DNA from: Taudactylus pleione
Taxonomy: Eukaryota > Chordata > Amphibia > Anura > Myobatrachidae
Direction: 5' to 3'
DNA length: 64,000 bases
NCBI GenBank assembly: GCA_031769625.1
Contig: JAUIMM010000188.1
Span: 12,779,501-12,843,500, forward strand
In this document: piece after piece, positions 10,046 to 20,734 of the stretch
How positions within the stretch are numbered: the stretch's first letter is position 1
How the letters are laid out: each line of letters begins with the position of its first letter
The notes under the pieces: generated by a model
Told to the model about the DNA's origin: nothing
The model's input: only the letters and a program-made list of their open reading frames with translations
Databases searched by the model: none
Made by a program: the position numbers and the translations under genes

Positions 10046-10594
10046 GGGCCTGATTCAGACCCACTCGCGAGCGGCTGTCCACTCGCAAGTGGGTCAATGT
10101 TCTGGACTGAGCATGCGCAAGACAGAGGGAGCTCCGTCATGCGCATGCGCCAGACGCGACGAGCGAAGGAAAGTCCTTCGCTCGTTGTGTCTGATCAAAG
10201 GGGGCGTGCTGTCGATGTTGATTGACAGCACGCCCCCTTTGGTAGGCGTGCTGGGGGCGTGCCTCCCTGACGGGGGCGTTCCCACGGGAACGCCTCCCAT
10301 CAGAAGCCGGCCCACTGACATCACTAGTGATGTCAGTGGGAGTGATTTTGGCACTGATAGAGCCAAAATCACTCCGGAGCTTGCGGTTGAAAACCTCAAC
10401 CGCAGGCTCCGGCTCGCAGTTTCGATGGTCGCGATGGTCACGACCATCGCGGCCATCAAAATGCACGCTCGTATAGCCTGTGGGTGGTGACCCACAGCTA
10501 TACGAGCGTACAGGAGGACGCTCCATTTTCATGGAGGCCGGCCCTCATTCAGAGCGTGCGCTCTGCTCAGAGCGTACGGCTCTGAATGAGGGCC
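10046..10594 (-). mobile_element. Multi-hairpin Harbinger-type MITE, copy 2, TSD TAG
   Basis: TAG at 10043-10045 and 10595-10597 flanks GGGCCTGATTCAGACCCACT on the left and CTGAATGAGGGCC on the right. At least nine consecutive hairpins fill it: 10159-10185 (12-bp arms), 10196-10241 (18-bp perfect arms), 10275-10294, 10311-10340 (30-bp palindrome around ACTAGT), 10341-10373 (12-bp arms), 10374-10412, 10424-10457, 10466-10508 and the end 10540-10594 (16-bp perfect arms). The left terminus matches that of the autonomous Harbinger at 16303 over about 20 bp. Inverted relative to copies 1 and 3. Confidence 0.9.
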
Positions 10595-10597
10595 TAG

Positions 10598-11147
10598 GTG
10601 TTTCTGTTTTATGAACATTTTAGTTTGGTTTGTGGTCTATTTTTTTAAATACATTCTGAGCTTTTACTTCCACTGTCTTGAGCAAAAACAGCAGGATGTA
10701 CCGGCACTTTGTTTCAATAAATTGCTTCTCAAAATCAAAGAGCGCCTGAAAAATGACCCTCACCACAGGTTCTGTACTTACAGAGATAAATAAACAAATA
10801 AACATCAACCATTTGATGCTCTCTATAAAGAGGAAAAATAAAAACATGTTCTGCTGTTATCAAGGGATAAAATTATATCGACCCAGAGATGAAGACTTAA
10901 AACAGCTATCCATGAATAAAAGCAAGTGGCTCCTAGGCCTCTATTCACTCACACAGCAATCGCTCTCCAAATCCATAAAGCATCTTAAAAAAATATTCTC
11001 TCTCTCTTTATTTATTCAATAATTTAAACCATTTTATCACATCCAAAATATATCTAGGTAAATGTTAAATTATTTAGAGCAGTCTGAACTAGAGACGAGC
11101 GGTTCGGTTCTGAGTGACAACTAACCGTATATAGTGACACCGGATGT
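10598..11147. other. No recognisable gene
   Basis: AT-rich, apparently unique sequence. Short open frames on both strands show no domain or repeat signature. Confidence 0.5.
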
Positions 11148-11173
11148 GACTAGACCAGATGTTCCCAAACTCA

Positions 11174-11665
11174 GGCCCTGATTCAGAGCCGGACGCTCTG
11201 ACAGAGCACTCGCTCTGAATCAGGGCTGTCCTTCTTGATTTTTAGAGCGGCCTCCTGGCCGCTCGTATAGCTGTGGGTGACCACCCACAGCTATAGCGAG
11301 CGGCCAGGAAGATGGTCGCGATGGTCAAGACCATCGCGACCATCAGGATTGCGACGAGACCCTTGTGGTAGGGTCTCATTGCAGCAAACACTAGAGTGCT
11401 TTCGGCTCAAACAGACCCGAAAGCACTCCCACTGACATCACTTGACTGGGCAGCCACGCCCCCGGCACGCCCACCAAAGGGGGCGTGCTGTCACTCAACA
11501 TTGACAGCACGCCCCCTTTGGTATGAGACCCAGAGCAATGGTTTGCCCGTCGCTATCCGGGTTCCACGCATGCGCACGATGGAGCCGGCTCCGTCGTGCG
11601 CACTGGGGCCACCATCGACCCGCTTGTGAGCGCTCAGCGCTCGCGAGCGGGTCTGAATCAGGCCC
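11174..11665 (+). mobile_element. Multi-hairpin Harbinger-type MITE, copy 3, TSD TCA
   Basis: TCA at 11171-11173 and 11666-11668 flanks GGCCCTGATTCAGAGCC and GGTCTGAATCAGGCCC. It has the hairpin order of copy 1: folded end (11174-11228), GTGGGTGACCACCCAC (about 11273-11289), GATGGTCGCGATGGTC/GACCATCGCGACCATC (11311-11344), GAGACCCT/AGGGTCTC (11355-11378), CAAAGGGGGCGTGCTGTC pairing with GACAGCACGCCCCCTTTG (11475-11520), and a folded right end. It is inserted in the left arm of the palindromic hAT MITE. Confidence 0.88.
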
Positions 11666-11984
11666 TCAGTCCTCAAGACTCCCCAACAGTCTATGTTTTA
11701 GAGATATCCATAGTGACTTAATCATGGCTGGATTAAGGGGAGGGCGACAGGGGCAGTCATCCCGGGGCCCCCACACACAGATGGGCCACCACAACTAGAG
11801 CTTGAAATGGGGGGGTTGTGAGTACCTAGAACCCCCCCAATGGACCAATTCCCCCTTCCGTTGCTAAAATGGGGGCAGAGCTAGCACAACAAGCCCCACC
11901 CCCATATGACCCGCGAATTGCGGCATTACGGTGCAAGGTGGCGTGGCCTAATGAACTGATCAGCAGCTGCATAGAATGTAAGTG

Positions 11985-12089
11985 TGTATATGTGCTATTT
12001 TATTATTTATATATGTGTATGTATGTGTTTATGTATATATATGTGTATGTGTTATTGTATATACAGTATGTGTTAGTGTGCGTATATAT
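11985..12089 (+). repeat. Irregular TATG/TGTA simple repeat
   Basis: Degenerate alternating purine-pyrimidine sequence rich in TGTATGTATG and ATATATGTG. It continues at 14916-15100 on the other side of hAT element 1, which inserted into it. Confidence 0.6.
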
Positions 12090-12249
12090 TAGGGGTGAGC
12101 GGGTTCGGATTTCTGAAATCCGAACCCCCCCGAGCCCCCCAGATCCGAGGCCAATCTGAGTCAGGCTCGACTTTTCCCGCCTGACTCGGATCTGAAATCG
12201 AGGCAAAACGTCATCATCCCGCCTTCCGGGTCTCACGGGTTTTGGATCC

Positions 12250-12256
12250 TATATAA
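12250..12256 (+). promoter_or_regulatory. TATA box of hAT element 1
   Basis: TATATAA within TTTTGGATCCTATATAAGGT, 160 bp inside the element. The same box and flanks are conserved in element 2 (37405-37411, minus) and element 3 (54803-54809), each followed by CGGCGCCATTTTCTCACTCG or a close variant, which supports a real core promoter. Confidence 0.7.
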
Positions 12257-12649
12257 GGTACCCACGTCGGCGCCATTTTCTCACTCGGCTGTGGACAGTG
12301 AAGAGGGAGGGTGGGAGTTATGGCTGGCTGGGCTGTGTAGTGTAGTGTAGTGTAGTGTAGTGCAGAGTAGTGTTGTGCTGTGCTGTGCTGCGCTGTGCTG
12401 CTGTTGTCCATAGGGGCTGTGTCCACTACTTCAAAGTCCATAGGGGCTGGCTGTGTTGTGCTGTGCTGCTGTTGTCCATAGGGGCTGTGTCCACTACTTC
12501 AAAGTCCATAGGGGCTGGCTGGACTGTGTTGTGCAGTCAGTTGCCCATAGGGGCTGTGTCCACTCCAAAGTCCTGTGCAGTGTCCCAGTCCTAAAGGGGT
12601 GCTGTAGTGTTGTCCAGGGGGTGCTCTGTCCATCAGGGCTGCTCCCCCC

Positions 12650-13340
12650 AAGTGCTAAAAAAAAATATATTTTTTCTGTGTTTGTGAATTGTGTGCGCAG
12701 TAGCCGCACATGCATCAACAAAGTAGTGCCAAGTGTGCGCCTGTGTCATAAGTAAAGGGCCGGCTGGCTTGACCGTTAAAGGGTGCTGTAACCCCCAAAG
12801 TACACTCCAAACCAAATAAAAAAATATTTTCTGTGTTTGTGAATTGTGTGCGCAGTAGCCGCACGTGCATCAACAAAGTAGTGCCAAGCGTGCGCCTGTG
12901 TCATAAGTAAAGGGCCGGCTGGCTTGACCGTTAAAGGGTGCTGCAACCCCCAAAGTATACTCCAAACCAAATAAAAAAATATTTTCTGTGTTTGTGAATT
13001 GTGTGCACTGTGGCTGCACGTGCATCAACAAAGGAGCAGTGCCAAGCGTGCGCCTGTGTCATAAGTAAAGGGCCGGCTGGCTTGACCGTTAAAGGGTGCT
13101 GTAACCCCCAAAGTACACTCCAAACCAAATAAAAAAATATTTTCTGTGTTTGTGAATTGTGTGCACTGTGGCTGCACGTGCATCAACAAAGGAGCAGTGC
13201 CAAGCGTGTGCCTCTGTCATAAGTAAAGGGCCGGCTGGCTCATTTCTTAAAGGGTGGTGTACCCCACAAAGTTCACTACTCTCCAGCCAAAATAAAATAA
13301 TATTTTCTGTGTTTGTGTGCGCCTTAGCCGCATGTATATA
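12650..13340 (+). repeat. ~157-bp tandem repeat, about four units
   Basis: Unit landmarks TTTTCTGTGTTTGTGAATTG recur near 12670, 12828, 12984 and 13140 (157-160 bp apart), with a shortened edge unit near 13303. Each unit carries CAGTAGCCGCACGTGCATCA or the variant CACTGTGGCTGCACGTGC, then AAGGGCCGGCTGGCTT and GGGTGCTGTAACCCCCAAAG. The array lies between promoter and start codon, as in elements 2 and 3. Confidence 0.9.
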
Positions 13341-13354
13341 TCAATATAACATAA

Positions 13355-14101
13355 ATGGAGGACCAAACTTTCTCCGATAAAAATAAAATAGGGAAAGATC
13401 AAGAACCACTTCCTCCTAGTGCTGTTGCTGCTGCTGGGAGTTGTTCATCATCCCAGAGAGGAAGTAGGAACACCACTACTTTTACTAAACAATTGACCCT
13501 CCAACAGTCCCTAGCGAAGAGGATGAAGTACGACAGCAGTCATCCTGAAGCAAATCGTATAACTGAGGCCTTGACTGCTATGTTGGTGTTAGACGTGCAT
13601 CCGGTATCCGCCATTAGTGCAGTGGGATTTAGACAATTGATGGAGGTAGTGTGTCCCTGGTTCCAAATCCCGTCTAGATTCCACCTGCATCCTCAAAGCA
13701 GCAGCGACAAGCGTGCGTCTGTCTGTTAAAGGGTGGTGTAACCCTCAAAGTGCACTCCACAAACAATAAAAAAATTCTTCTTTTTTTTTCTGTCTTTGTG
13801 AAATGTGTGGGCTGTAGCCGCACCTGCATCCTTAAAGCAGCAGCGACAAGCGTGCGTCTGTCTGTTAAAGGATTACATCGGTGACAGCATCCAAGTAGGC
13901 ATGTCAGACAGTCCGTACCTGTACTGGCAGGAAAAAGAAGCAATTTGGAGGTCCCTGTACAAACTGGCTGTAAATTACCTGAGTCGCCCCCCCTCCAGTG
14001 TGTACTCCGAAAGAGTGTTTAGTGCAGCCGGGAACCTTGTCAGCGAAAGGCGTAGGAGGTTGCTTCCACAAAATGTGGAGAAGATGATGTTCATAAAATG
14101 A
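13355..14101 (+). pseudogene. Deleted hAT transposase (N-terminus joined to C-terminus)
   Basis: Starts MEDQTFSDKNKIGKDQEPLP like element 2, but the segment with the BED finger is missing: after PPSA it continues in frame into SCSSSQRGSRNTTTFTKQ, near a GCTGCTGC microhomology (about 13420-13435). The catalytic core is also gone: around 13684 the coding sequence is replaced by about 186 bp resembling the tandem repeat unit, and coding similarity resumes at 13871 with DYIGDSIQVGMSDSPYLYWQ and the hAT dimerisation block SVYSERVFSAAGNLVSERRR, ending with a stop at 14099-14101. No transposase activity is possible. Confidence 0.85.
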
Positions 14102-15462
14102 ATTATCAACTCTTCCAGGGAGACCAGCCTCCAGAACGTACAGAGGGACCTGTGGTTGTGGATTCCAGCGGGGACGAATTAATACTCTGTGAGGATGAGG
14201 ATGTACACAACACTGAATAGGCTGAGGAATCGGTGGATGAGGAGGATGAGTACAACATCTTGCCTCCGTTGAGCCAGTTTGTGCAGGGACAGATTAATTG
14301 CCAGCTTGTTTTGTGGGGGCCCAAACGAACGAATAATTTCAGCCACAGTCGTTTGGCAGACCCTGGTGCTGAAATGATTGGTTTGTTAAAGTGTGCATGT
14401 CCTGTTTATACAACATAAGGGTGGGTGGGACGGCCCAAGGACAATTCCATCTTGCACCTCTTTTTTTTCTTTGAATTATGTACTGTTTGGGGCCTAGTTT
14501 TTCAAACTGCCATCCTGTCTGCCACTGCAGTGTCACTCCTAGATGGGCCACGTGTTTGTGCCGCCCACTCGTATCTCTTAGCATAGTCATCCAGCTACCT
14601 CGGTGCAACCTTTTGGATATAAAAACACTATTGTGAGGTGTGAGGTGTTCAGAATAGACTGGAAATGAGTGGAAATAAAAGTTATTGAGGTTAACAATAG
14701 CATAGGAGCAGAAAAACATTCAAATTCTGTGATTTTAGCTGTTTTTATGCTTTTAAAAAAAAAAAATACAGATCCAAAACACAAAACCCAGAACCCAAAA
14801 CACGGAAGGGTGGTTTTGGCAAAACCAATCCAGATCCAAAACACGAAGAAAGATCCAGATCCAAAACCAAAACACAAAACACGAAAAGTGGCCGGTGCAC
14901 ACCCCTAGTATATATACAGTACTGTATATGTGTTAGTGTGTATGTAAGTGTTAATGTGTCTATACGTGCTAGTGTGTGTACTGTATACTGTGTGTATATG
15001 TGTCAGTGTGTATGTGTGTGTATACTGTATATGTGTGTGTTAGTGTGTATGTTATATAAAATTTTTGCTACATATATATTGTATGTGTGTATGCACATGT
15101 TTAACATGTGGTGGGGAGGGTCCATGTGGCTTGGTGGGGGTCCCAATAACTTAGTTGACCCAGGGCCCCCACAAGCCTTAATCCGGCCCTGGACGTAGTT
15201 AGCAATTCAGCCGATTTAATATAACTATCTGTGCTCAACCATGGAAATCTCTAAATCCTGAACTGTTGGGAGCCTTGAGGACCATGTTTAGGAACCTCTG
15301 GACTAGGCCATGCCTCTGCATTCCCCATGATACGGATACGTGGCCATTACATGATATTACAGTAAGTAGTATTCTCTATAAAGGTCACTCCTTCATTTTT
15401 ACCTGTAATTGGCGGAGTATGTAAATACATGCAACAATTTCAAATTTGACATTTGGTTTTAT

Positions 15463-15745
15463 GGGCCTGATTCTCCACTGATCGCAACTGCGATTACGCA
15501 CGCAATCGGCAGATTGTTGCGATCTGCGCATGTGTATGCATCACAGTGCATGTGTGTGAACTAGCCACTGTGATCGGGACTGCAGTGACTACCCAGACCC
15601 ATCGCAAAGTGATTGACAGGATGTACCATTTGTGGGTGGTGGGGGAAACGCAGGCGTGCCAGTGCGTTTGAACACCATGCATCGCAGTTCACGTGCGCAA
15701 ACCAGGAAGCAATCTCAGTGAGCACGCAGTCCAATGGCAGTCGGT
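15463..15745 (+). mobile_element. Harbinger-type MITE subfamily B, left part
   Basis: GGGCCTGATTCTCCACTGAT at 15463 begins a subfamily B sequence: TCGCAACTGCGATTACGCAC, then AGTGATTGACAGGATGTACC, CATTTGTGGGTGG and GCAGGCGTGCCAGTGCGTTT, as in the copies at 8527 and 53133. No right terminus was found; similarity fades near 15745. Confidence 0.6.
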
Positions 15746-16299
15746 CGGGAGGAAGACAGTGATGGTGACATTATGTTCAGTGAGGCGGAAGTAAAGGGAG
15801 CAATTAGTACATCTGCAAATTTGCTGATCTTACATTTATTAGAGCATTGGTGGGGCAATATGAACAAAAAGAGTTAAAAAATATCCTGCGTGATATTTGT
15901 CACTAATTATAAACATGGTGAGTATGGTATTGACTCAATTAAATGTAATATTTTTAAATGTAACAATTTGGTCTGCACTTATGTCAACTTAGTGTAGCAG
16001 TCAATAACACCATTTGTGAATATTGATCTTTGAGTTGTCTCAGCTGTTTAAATTTCATCTAATAGTTTCTGCAATTTTTGACTATCTTCATTATGCTCCA
16101 AGATCATTGAGTTTAATGAACCTCCCCAAATCAGTGGATTTTCTGTTTACCAAATTATTCACCCACACACACAGAGAAGTGTTTAAGTTAAAATTTGACA
16201 CAAAAATAACAAAGGCCTGCAAAAATTTGATTGACTGAAAATTGTCTGAAATGCACTGCGGATTAAAAAAGTATATGGCGTGATAATTTTAAAATAAAC
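15746..16299. other. No recognisable feature
   Basis: AT-rich unique-looking sequence up to the TAA target duplication of the Harbinger transposon. Confidence 0.5.
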
Positions 16300-16945
16300 T
16301 AAGGGCCTGATTCAGACCCACTCGCAAGCGGGCGAACGTACGTTAGGCGTACGTACAAAAATATTTAAATTCAAGGGCTCGCTCGTATTTTCGAACGCAT
16401 CTAAAAATCCTCCCCAAACTCAGACGACCCCTCCTCTAACTAACGAGCGTGCGAAATAGCGAGCGTACATCCCCAAAATGGCTTGAAGGGAACGCACGCA
16501 CAAGTATAAACCGGAAGTGGCCTTGTCAGATGTCGATTACCTGCTCCTTTATTCTGCCTACCTCCATCAATCGTATCATGCCAATCAATGTATCAATTAG
16601 CTTAATTTTTTTTTTTTTTCAACACAATGCAAGAAACTTTACTCTTGTCCGTGTTTGTGTTTTCACGCAGAATACGTACGGCTTAAACATTCGCTTTTAT
16701 TGTTCAAAAAACATGTTACCCACAATTAAACAATTGTTCTATTGCTTTGGATCCCCGCATATTTCCCTGGGTTCATTTCTTTATTTAAATTTGCTTACGC
16801 ATGTCACTGCATCAAGCCTATCATAACTCTCCAGAGATTTCTGGCCCTGTCGAACACATGACTCATACACTAACCAATAGAATTGCTCCTGTTAATTTCC
16901 CAAATACATTAGCCAATCAGAATTTTTTTGGCCACTTTATCAAAA

Positions 16946-18425
16946 ATGAATTTTAGGAAAAACACCATTGCCATCATGAGAGCCTCCGCATTCACCAAGC
17001 GCGAGCTGCTGGTGCTAACGGAGGTGATAGATAGGCGTGTCACCAGCCAGCCTCCACCCATCACCAACCGGCAGAAGCGTTCCGCATATGCGGAGGCACG
17101 GGCCCGCCTGCGCTCCTTCGGCTCAAGCCGCAACATCGGCCAGCTGGAGCGCAGGTGGTCGGACCTGCAAAGGCGAACGCCCCGCTTGCTGGCATGCTTT
17201 CGCATGCAGATTTCAGAAAGTAAGTTTTATGTATTTTGTTTATCATGTTTGTCTTTGTGGCCCAAACTGCGTGTGTATGTTTTCATGTCTGTCCTATTTA
17301 TTCATTCTCCTCATATTTGCCTGCCCATATTTTCCCTCTATTTCATAATTATTCATTCTCCTCATATTTGCCTGGCCATGTTTTCCCTCTATTTCATAAT
17401 TTTTCATTCTACTCATATTTGCCTGGCCATGTTTTCCCTCTATTTCATAATTATTCATTCTCCTCATATTTGCATGGCCATGTTTTCCCTCTATTTCATA
17501 ATTATTCATTCTCCTCATATTTGCCTGGCCATGTTTTCCCTCTATTTCATAATTTTTCATTCTACTCATATTTGCCTGGCCATGTTTTCCCTCTATTTCA
17601 TAATTATTAATTCTACTCATATTCGCATGTTTTTTGTTGTTGGGGGGTGTTTGTAAATTGTTTTTTGGCCAGGATTTGTGCTGAAACTAACCACAATTTG
17701 TTTGACATCTTTTAGGGGGACAGCCAAGACTACGCCGTCACCGTCCGGCCAGACGGCGGTCACGCCCACTCTCCCCAACCCCCAGCCAACACTCCACCCC
17801 CAATAATTCCCCTATTCCCCACTCCTCCCCAGCCTTCCAAGACCCTCTCCCGGAAATGTCGGGCCTCCTTCCCCTCCGTCCCACTTCCCCCTCTCCTCCA
17901 ACCACCCCTCTTCCAATTACCCCCTCCCCGGAGTCCGTAATAACCCCGCCCCGATCTTTGGGGAATGGAGGGTACTCCGAGGAGGACGATGGTGGGACTT
18001 CCGGAGCTGCCGTTTTGTCACCCGGTATGTTTTTCTTTCGCCTTTTTTTTAAGCACAAACTGTTTGTATGTAATCATGTGTCGTTCCTTTATTCGGGGTT
18101 TTTGGGTCGACTTTTGTGGATTTAGCAGATTGCTGATTTCAACATACACATATCACACCTGGGGGAATTTGTACATAGGCCTTGTATTTTTGGCACCCCC
18201 CATTTTTGTTTTTTTTTGTTTTTTTGTTATTTTTGGAGTGATTTCGTTGTATTTTAAAATTTTTAATGTGGTTGCCCTATTGTTGTATTAATCCACACAC
18301 TTTTCTCACCCACAGAGGAACAGAGGCATCGTCACGAAGTACAAGTTTGTGTGGCCCAGATGCGCCAACATATAATTTGGGTGCTCGTGGCCCTTGATCG
18401 TCTGTCTGGCATCCTTCGCCAATAG
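16946..18425 (+). CDS. Harbinger Myb/SANT-like DNA-binding protein 1 (three exons)
   Basis: Exons 16946-17219, 17716-18024 and 18316-18425 join in phase (phase 1 at both junctions) into about 230 codons without a stop. The start is ATG 16946 or the in-frame ATG 16976. Donors are GTAAGT (17220) and GTATGT (18025); acceptors are CTTTTAG (ends 17715) and CACCCACAG (ends 18315). Residues ~10-90 look like a Myb/SANT-type trihelix (AFTKRELLVLTEVIDRR, then RQKRSAYAEARARLRSF and LERRWSDLQRRT). Exon 2 is basic then Pro/Ser-rich with an acidic SEEDDGG stretch; exon 3 encodes a short helix. In related Harbingers such proteins bind element ends and help the transposase enter the nucleus; that role is inferred here. 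ATTAAA at 18451 may be the poly(A) signal. Intron 1 contains a 51-bp minisatellite. Confidence 0.8.
17291..17625 (+). repeat. 51-bp minisatellite, about six units, in intron 1
   Basis: Six head-to-tail units containing CTCATATTTGCCTGGCCATG and CCCTCTATTTCATAATT. Because 51 is divisible by three, long open frames appear on both strands, but they are simple repetitions and not genes. The array lies wholly within intron 1 of Myb-like gene 1. Confidence 0.9.
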
Positions 18426-18450
18426 TTTGTTTTTGGTTGTTTTTTTTCAA

Positions 18451-18456
18451 ATTAAA
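18451..18456 (+). terminator. Possible poly(A) signal of Myb-like gene 1
   Basis: ATTAAA 26 bp after the stop codon, followed by T-rich sequence. Confidence 0.45.
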
Positions 18457-18893
18457 TGTTATTTTTCAAACATACGTTCCGGTTAATTCGTTTTTGCAAA
18501 CCCAAAGATTGTTAACCCTGACATAAGTAGACTGTTCCTGCAAGGATTTCCATTTTTTTAAAGTAAGATTGTGTTTTGTATTTGTATGTAAAACAGCCAC
18601 AAGAAACACATAACAGTCACAATGTCATTTCCCTTTTTGGGTGTAGTGTCAATTAGATATTTCAACATTTTACAGGTTCCTAGTTGGTGTGCAAGCTGCT
18701 TAGGCCAATCTTACAAAGCCAAATGATTGTACAGGCTTCCTTTTGGTGTGGGTTTTGAACCAGAAAACATATTTCATTTTAGCTCAACTGGCGACAGTAC
18801 TGGATTACCCCTTAGTCAAATGTACCGTGTGTGAACCTGGTTACACTTGCTGGTAACGTCCAAGAAAAGGAAGAACATTTCACTCTAAAAACA

Positions 18894-18899
18894 TTTATT
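18894..18899 (-). terminator. Possible poly(A) signal of Harbinger transposase
   Basis: AATAAA on the minus strand about 350 bp downstream of the transposase stop. The transposase and Myb-like gene 1 are convergent, so their 3' ends face each other across 18.4-18.9 kb. Confidence 0.45.
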
Positions 18900-19248
18900 C
18901 ACAACATAACTGATAAATCAAAGTGGTCACTCACAAAAAAAACACACAGTGATAATCTCAAATACAACACATACCAAACTAAAACAAACCAAAAACAACA
19001 AATCAAGAACTGGTTGACGAAGGACCATGCCAACATGATTCCACAAACATGGCGTTGCGATATGGGTTCCATAATATATTCCCAAAATGTCCAGATCCAG
19101 GTTTGGTAAGGGTAGCAGGAAGTAGTGAGCGTTGGATTGCCAAAGATTATGTGAACAAACAGAAGATGGTGAAAAAAACAACAAAAAATTAGAGGTTCGC
19201 AAACAAACCAAAACACATTAGGTATAAACACTGTTGTTTTGTAAAAAC

Positions 19249-20370
19249 TTACCTAAAAAATCTGGCCACCACATCATCGCGTATGGCCCCCCCACATACT
19301 GACCTCCGACCAACCTCGGGGGGCCCATCCTCAGGTAAGGCATCCTCTGGCTGCATTGGGACACCACTCCTTATGGCGATGTTGTGAAATATCCCACACA
19401 GGACCACAATTTTCGACACCATATCCGGCAAATACATGAGCTCGCCACCAGAGCGGTGGAGGCATCGGAATCGGCCTTTTAAAAGGCCGATACAGTGCTC
19501 CACCACTTGCCTGGTGGCTGTAAGTGCGGAATTATACGCACTTTGTGGGCCTGGTGTGGGAGCCAAATAAGGAGTGAGCAGCCAGGACATGCAAGGATAT
19601 CCACTGTCTCCTGTGGAAAAGAATAGACAACATCAGGAACACTGTGTATCAAGCTTAACATTGTTATCTACTAAAGGTCTCCACTTACCCAGAAGCCACG
19701 CATCACCAGCTTGTAGGTTGTTTAATTTGTGCCATATCCCTGATTGCCGGATGACGAAGGAGTCATGTGCACTTCCGGGTAATTTAGCATTCAGGGACAG
19801 GATCTGGAGGGAGGCATCACATACCACCATTACATTGAGGGAGTGATAGTGTTTCCTGTTTCGAAATATGGCCTCCAGCCGTGCTGGAGGCTGAAGTGGT
19901 ATGTGAGTACCATCCACAACCCCTATGATGTGTGGGAAGGCAGCTATTTGGTAAAATTTGGCCTTGGACACACTAAGGGCACCCATATCCAAAGGCATTT
20001 GAATAAAATGATGGAGGTGCTTGAAAAGTGCCTCCATCACTGCCCTCAGGATCCTGGAAAAGGAGGATTGGGAGATGCCCGCCACTATTCCCACCGTTGT
20101 TTGAAACGATCCTGAGGCACAGAAATGTAACACCGCCATAAATTGCATAAGTGGTGGTATTGCTGTTGGACTGTCAATTTGCCGCTCAAGATCACTTTCT
20201 ATTAATGAGAGAGTGTCTATGATGATTTTGGGAGGTAGACGGTAGCGTCTTAAAACCTCATCATCGGGCATTCCAAAAAGGGTGACACGTGTTCGAAATA
20301 TCTGGGGCCTTGCATGCCTACGATGCCTATGCCTGGGACGAGATTGAGGTTGGTCGGCTTCTGGGAGCAT
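19249..20370 (-). CDS. PIF/Harbinger DDE transposase (HARBI1-like), two exons
   Basis: Exon 1 20370-19689 and exon 2 19610-19249 join through GTAAGT (donor at 19688) and TTTTCCACAG (acceptor ends 19611), giving about 347 residues without a stop. The catalytic triad is visible: first Asp in GVVDGTHIPL, second Asp in LLGDSGYP, where the codons span the splice junction, and Glu in EHCIGLLKGRF. Family blocks RNRKHYHSLNV and LPGSAHDS are also present. An acceptor-like TTTCAG before GTAGAT (20398-20400) suggests an upstream, possibly non-coding, exon; ATG 20370 is the first good start after it. Length is close to other HARBI1-type transposases. It should cut at the GGGCCTGATTCAG-type ends. Divergent from Myb-like gene 2. 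Confidence 0.92.
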
Positions 20371-20734
20371 GGCCAGAACAATCCGCCCCAGATCTACCTG
20401 AAATTCAAAGATTTCAATGTAAGGCTTTTGACCCACCCCAAAAGTACATTAAAACAACTTAGCTTGATGATACCATCCATTGCTGCTTACATGCCGGGGT
20501 ATTGTCATGATACGTCCAAACTGAAATTAAACACCAAAATTATTTGACACATTTCACTCTGTGCATTTTTGTTTATAAATTTTGTGCTAGACCAAAGTTA
20601 AAATATGCGAAACACACATTTTGCAAAACAGCAAAACGACATTGCACACAGTACATCAAAATGGGTTGAAATGTTTGCACAAAAAGCGAAAGAGAAACCT
20701 CAAAAAAGTTAAAATGATTATTAAGCATTTAAAA

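Larger units (their letters stand above)
12090..14907 (+). mobile_element. hAT element 1, internally deleted, exact 8-bp TSD
   Basis: GTATATAT is duplicated exactly at 12082-12089 and 14908-14915. Ends: TAGGGGTGAGCGGG and GTGCACACCCCTA. The order matches element 2 read in reverse: TATA promoter (12250), GC-rich leader with short direct repeats (12290-12640), about four units of the ~157-bp tandem repeat (12650-13330), a shortened transposase frame from 13355, the hAT C-terminus to 14101 and a 3' tail with AACCACC and GATCCAAAACACG blocks. Two coding deletions leave it non-autonomous. Confidence 0.9.
11724..15195. mobile_element. Dispersed element with GGCYGGATTAAGG ends, split by hAT element 1
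   Basis: The left end TGGCTGGATTAAGG (about 11724) and the complement of the right end (GGGCCGGATTAAGG, about 15195) are inverted. The left half runs to 12081 and the right half from 14916, both with irregular GTGTATGT/TATATGTG sequence next to the hAT. A related end appears near 39035-39060. No coding content, superfamily not assigned, exact target duplication not resolved. Confidence 0.45.
11156..15300. mobile_element. Palindromic hAT MITE (outer shell of a nest)
   Basis: Left end CAGATGTTCCCAAAC at 11156; the complement of the right end at 15300 reads CAGAGGTTCCTAAAC. Flanks GACTAGAC (11148-11155) and GACTAGGC (15301-15308) match 7/8, as expected for an old hAT duplication. The arms pair across the whole nest: CCTCAAGACTCCCCAACAGT near 11672 with ACTGTTGGGAGCCTTGAGG near 15263, and AGATATCCAT with ATGGAAATCT. 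The left arm is split by multi-hairpin copy 3, and the centre by a second element (11724-15195) that itself contains hAT element 1. Confidence 0.75.

Noticed and set aside
9302..10532. Open frames of 100-133 codons on both strands in the MITE cluster
   Set aside because: They run through hairpin arms in GC-rich MITEs. Mirrored frames on both strands are expected from inverted repeats.
17236..17656. Long repetitive frames on both strands (HSPHICLAMFSLYF-like)
   Set aside because: They lie in the 51-bp intronic minisatellite. The unit length is divisible by three, which keeps several frames open.
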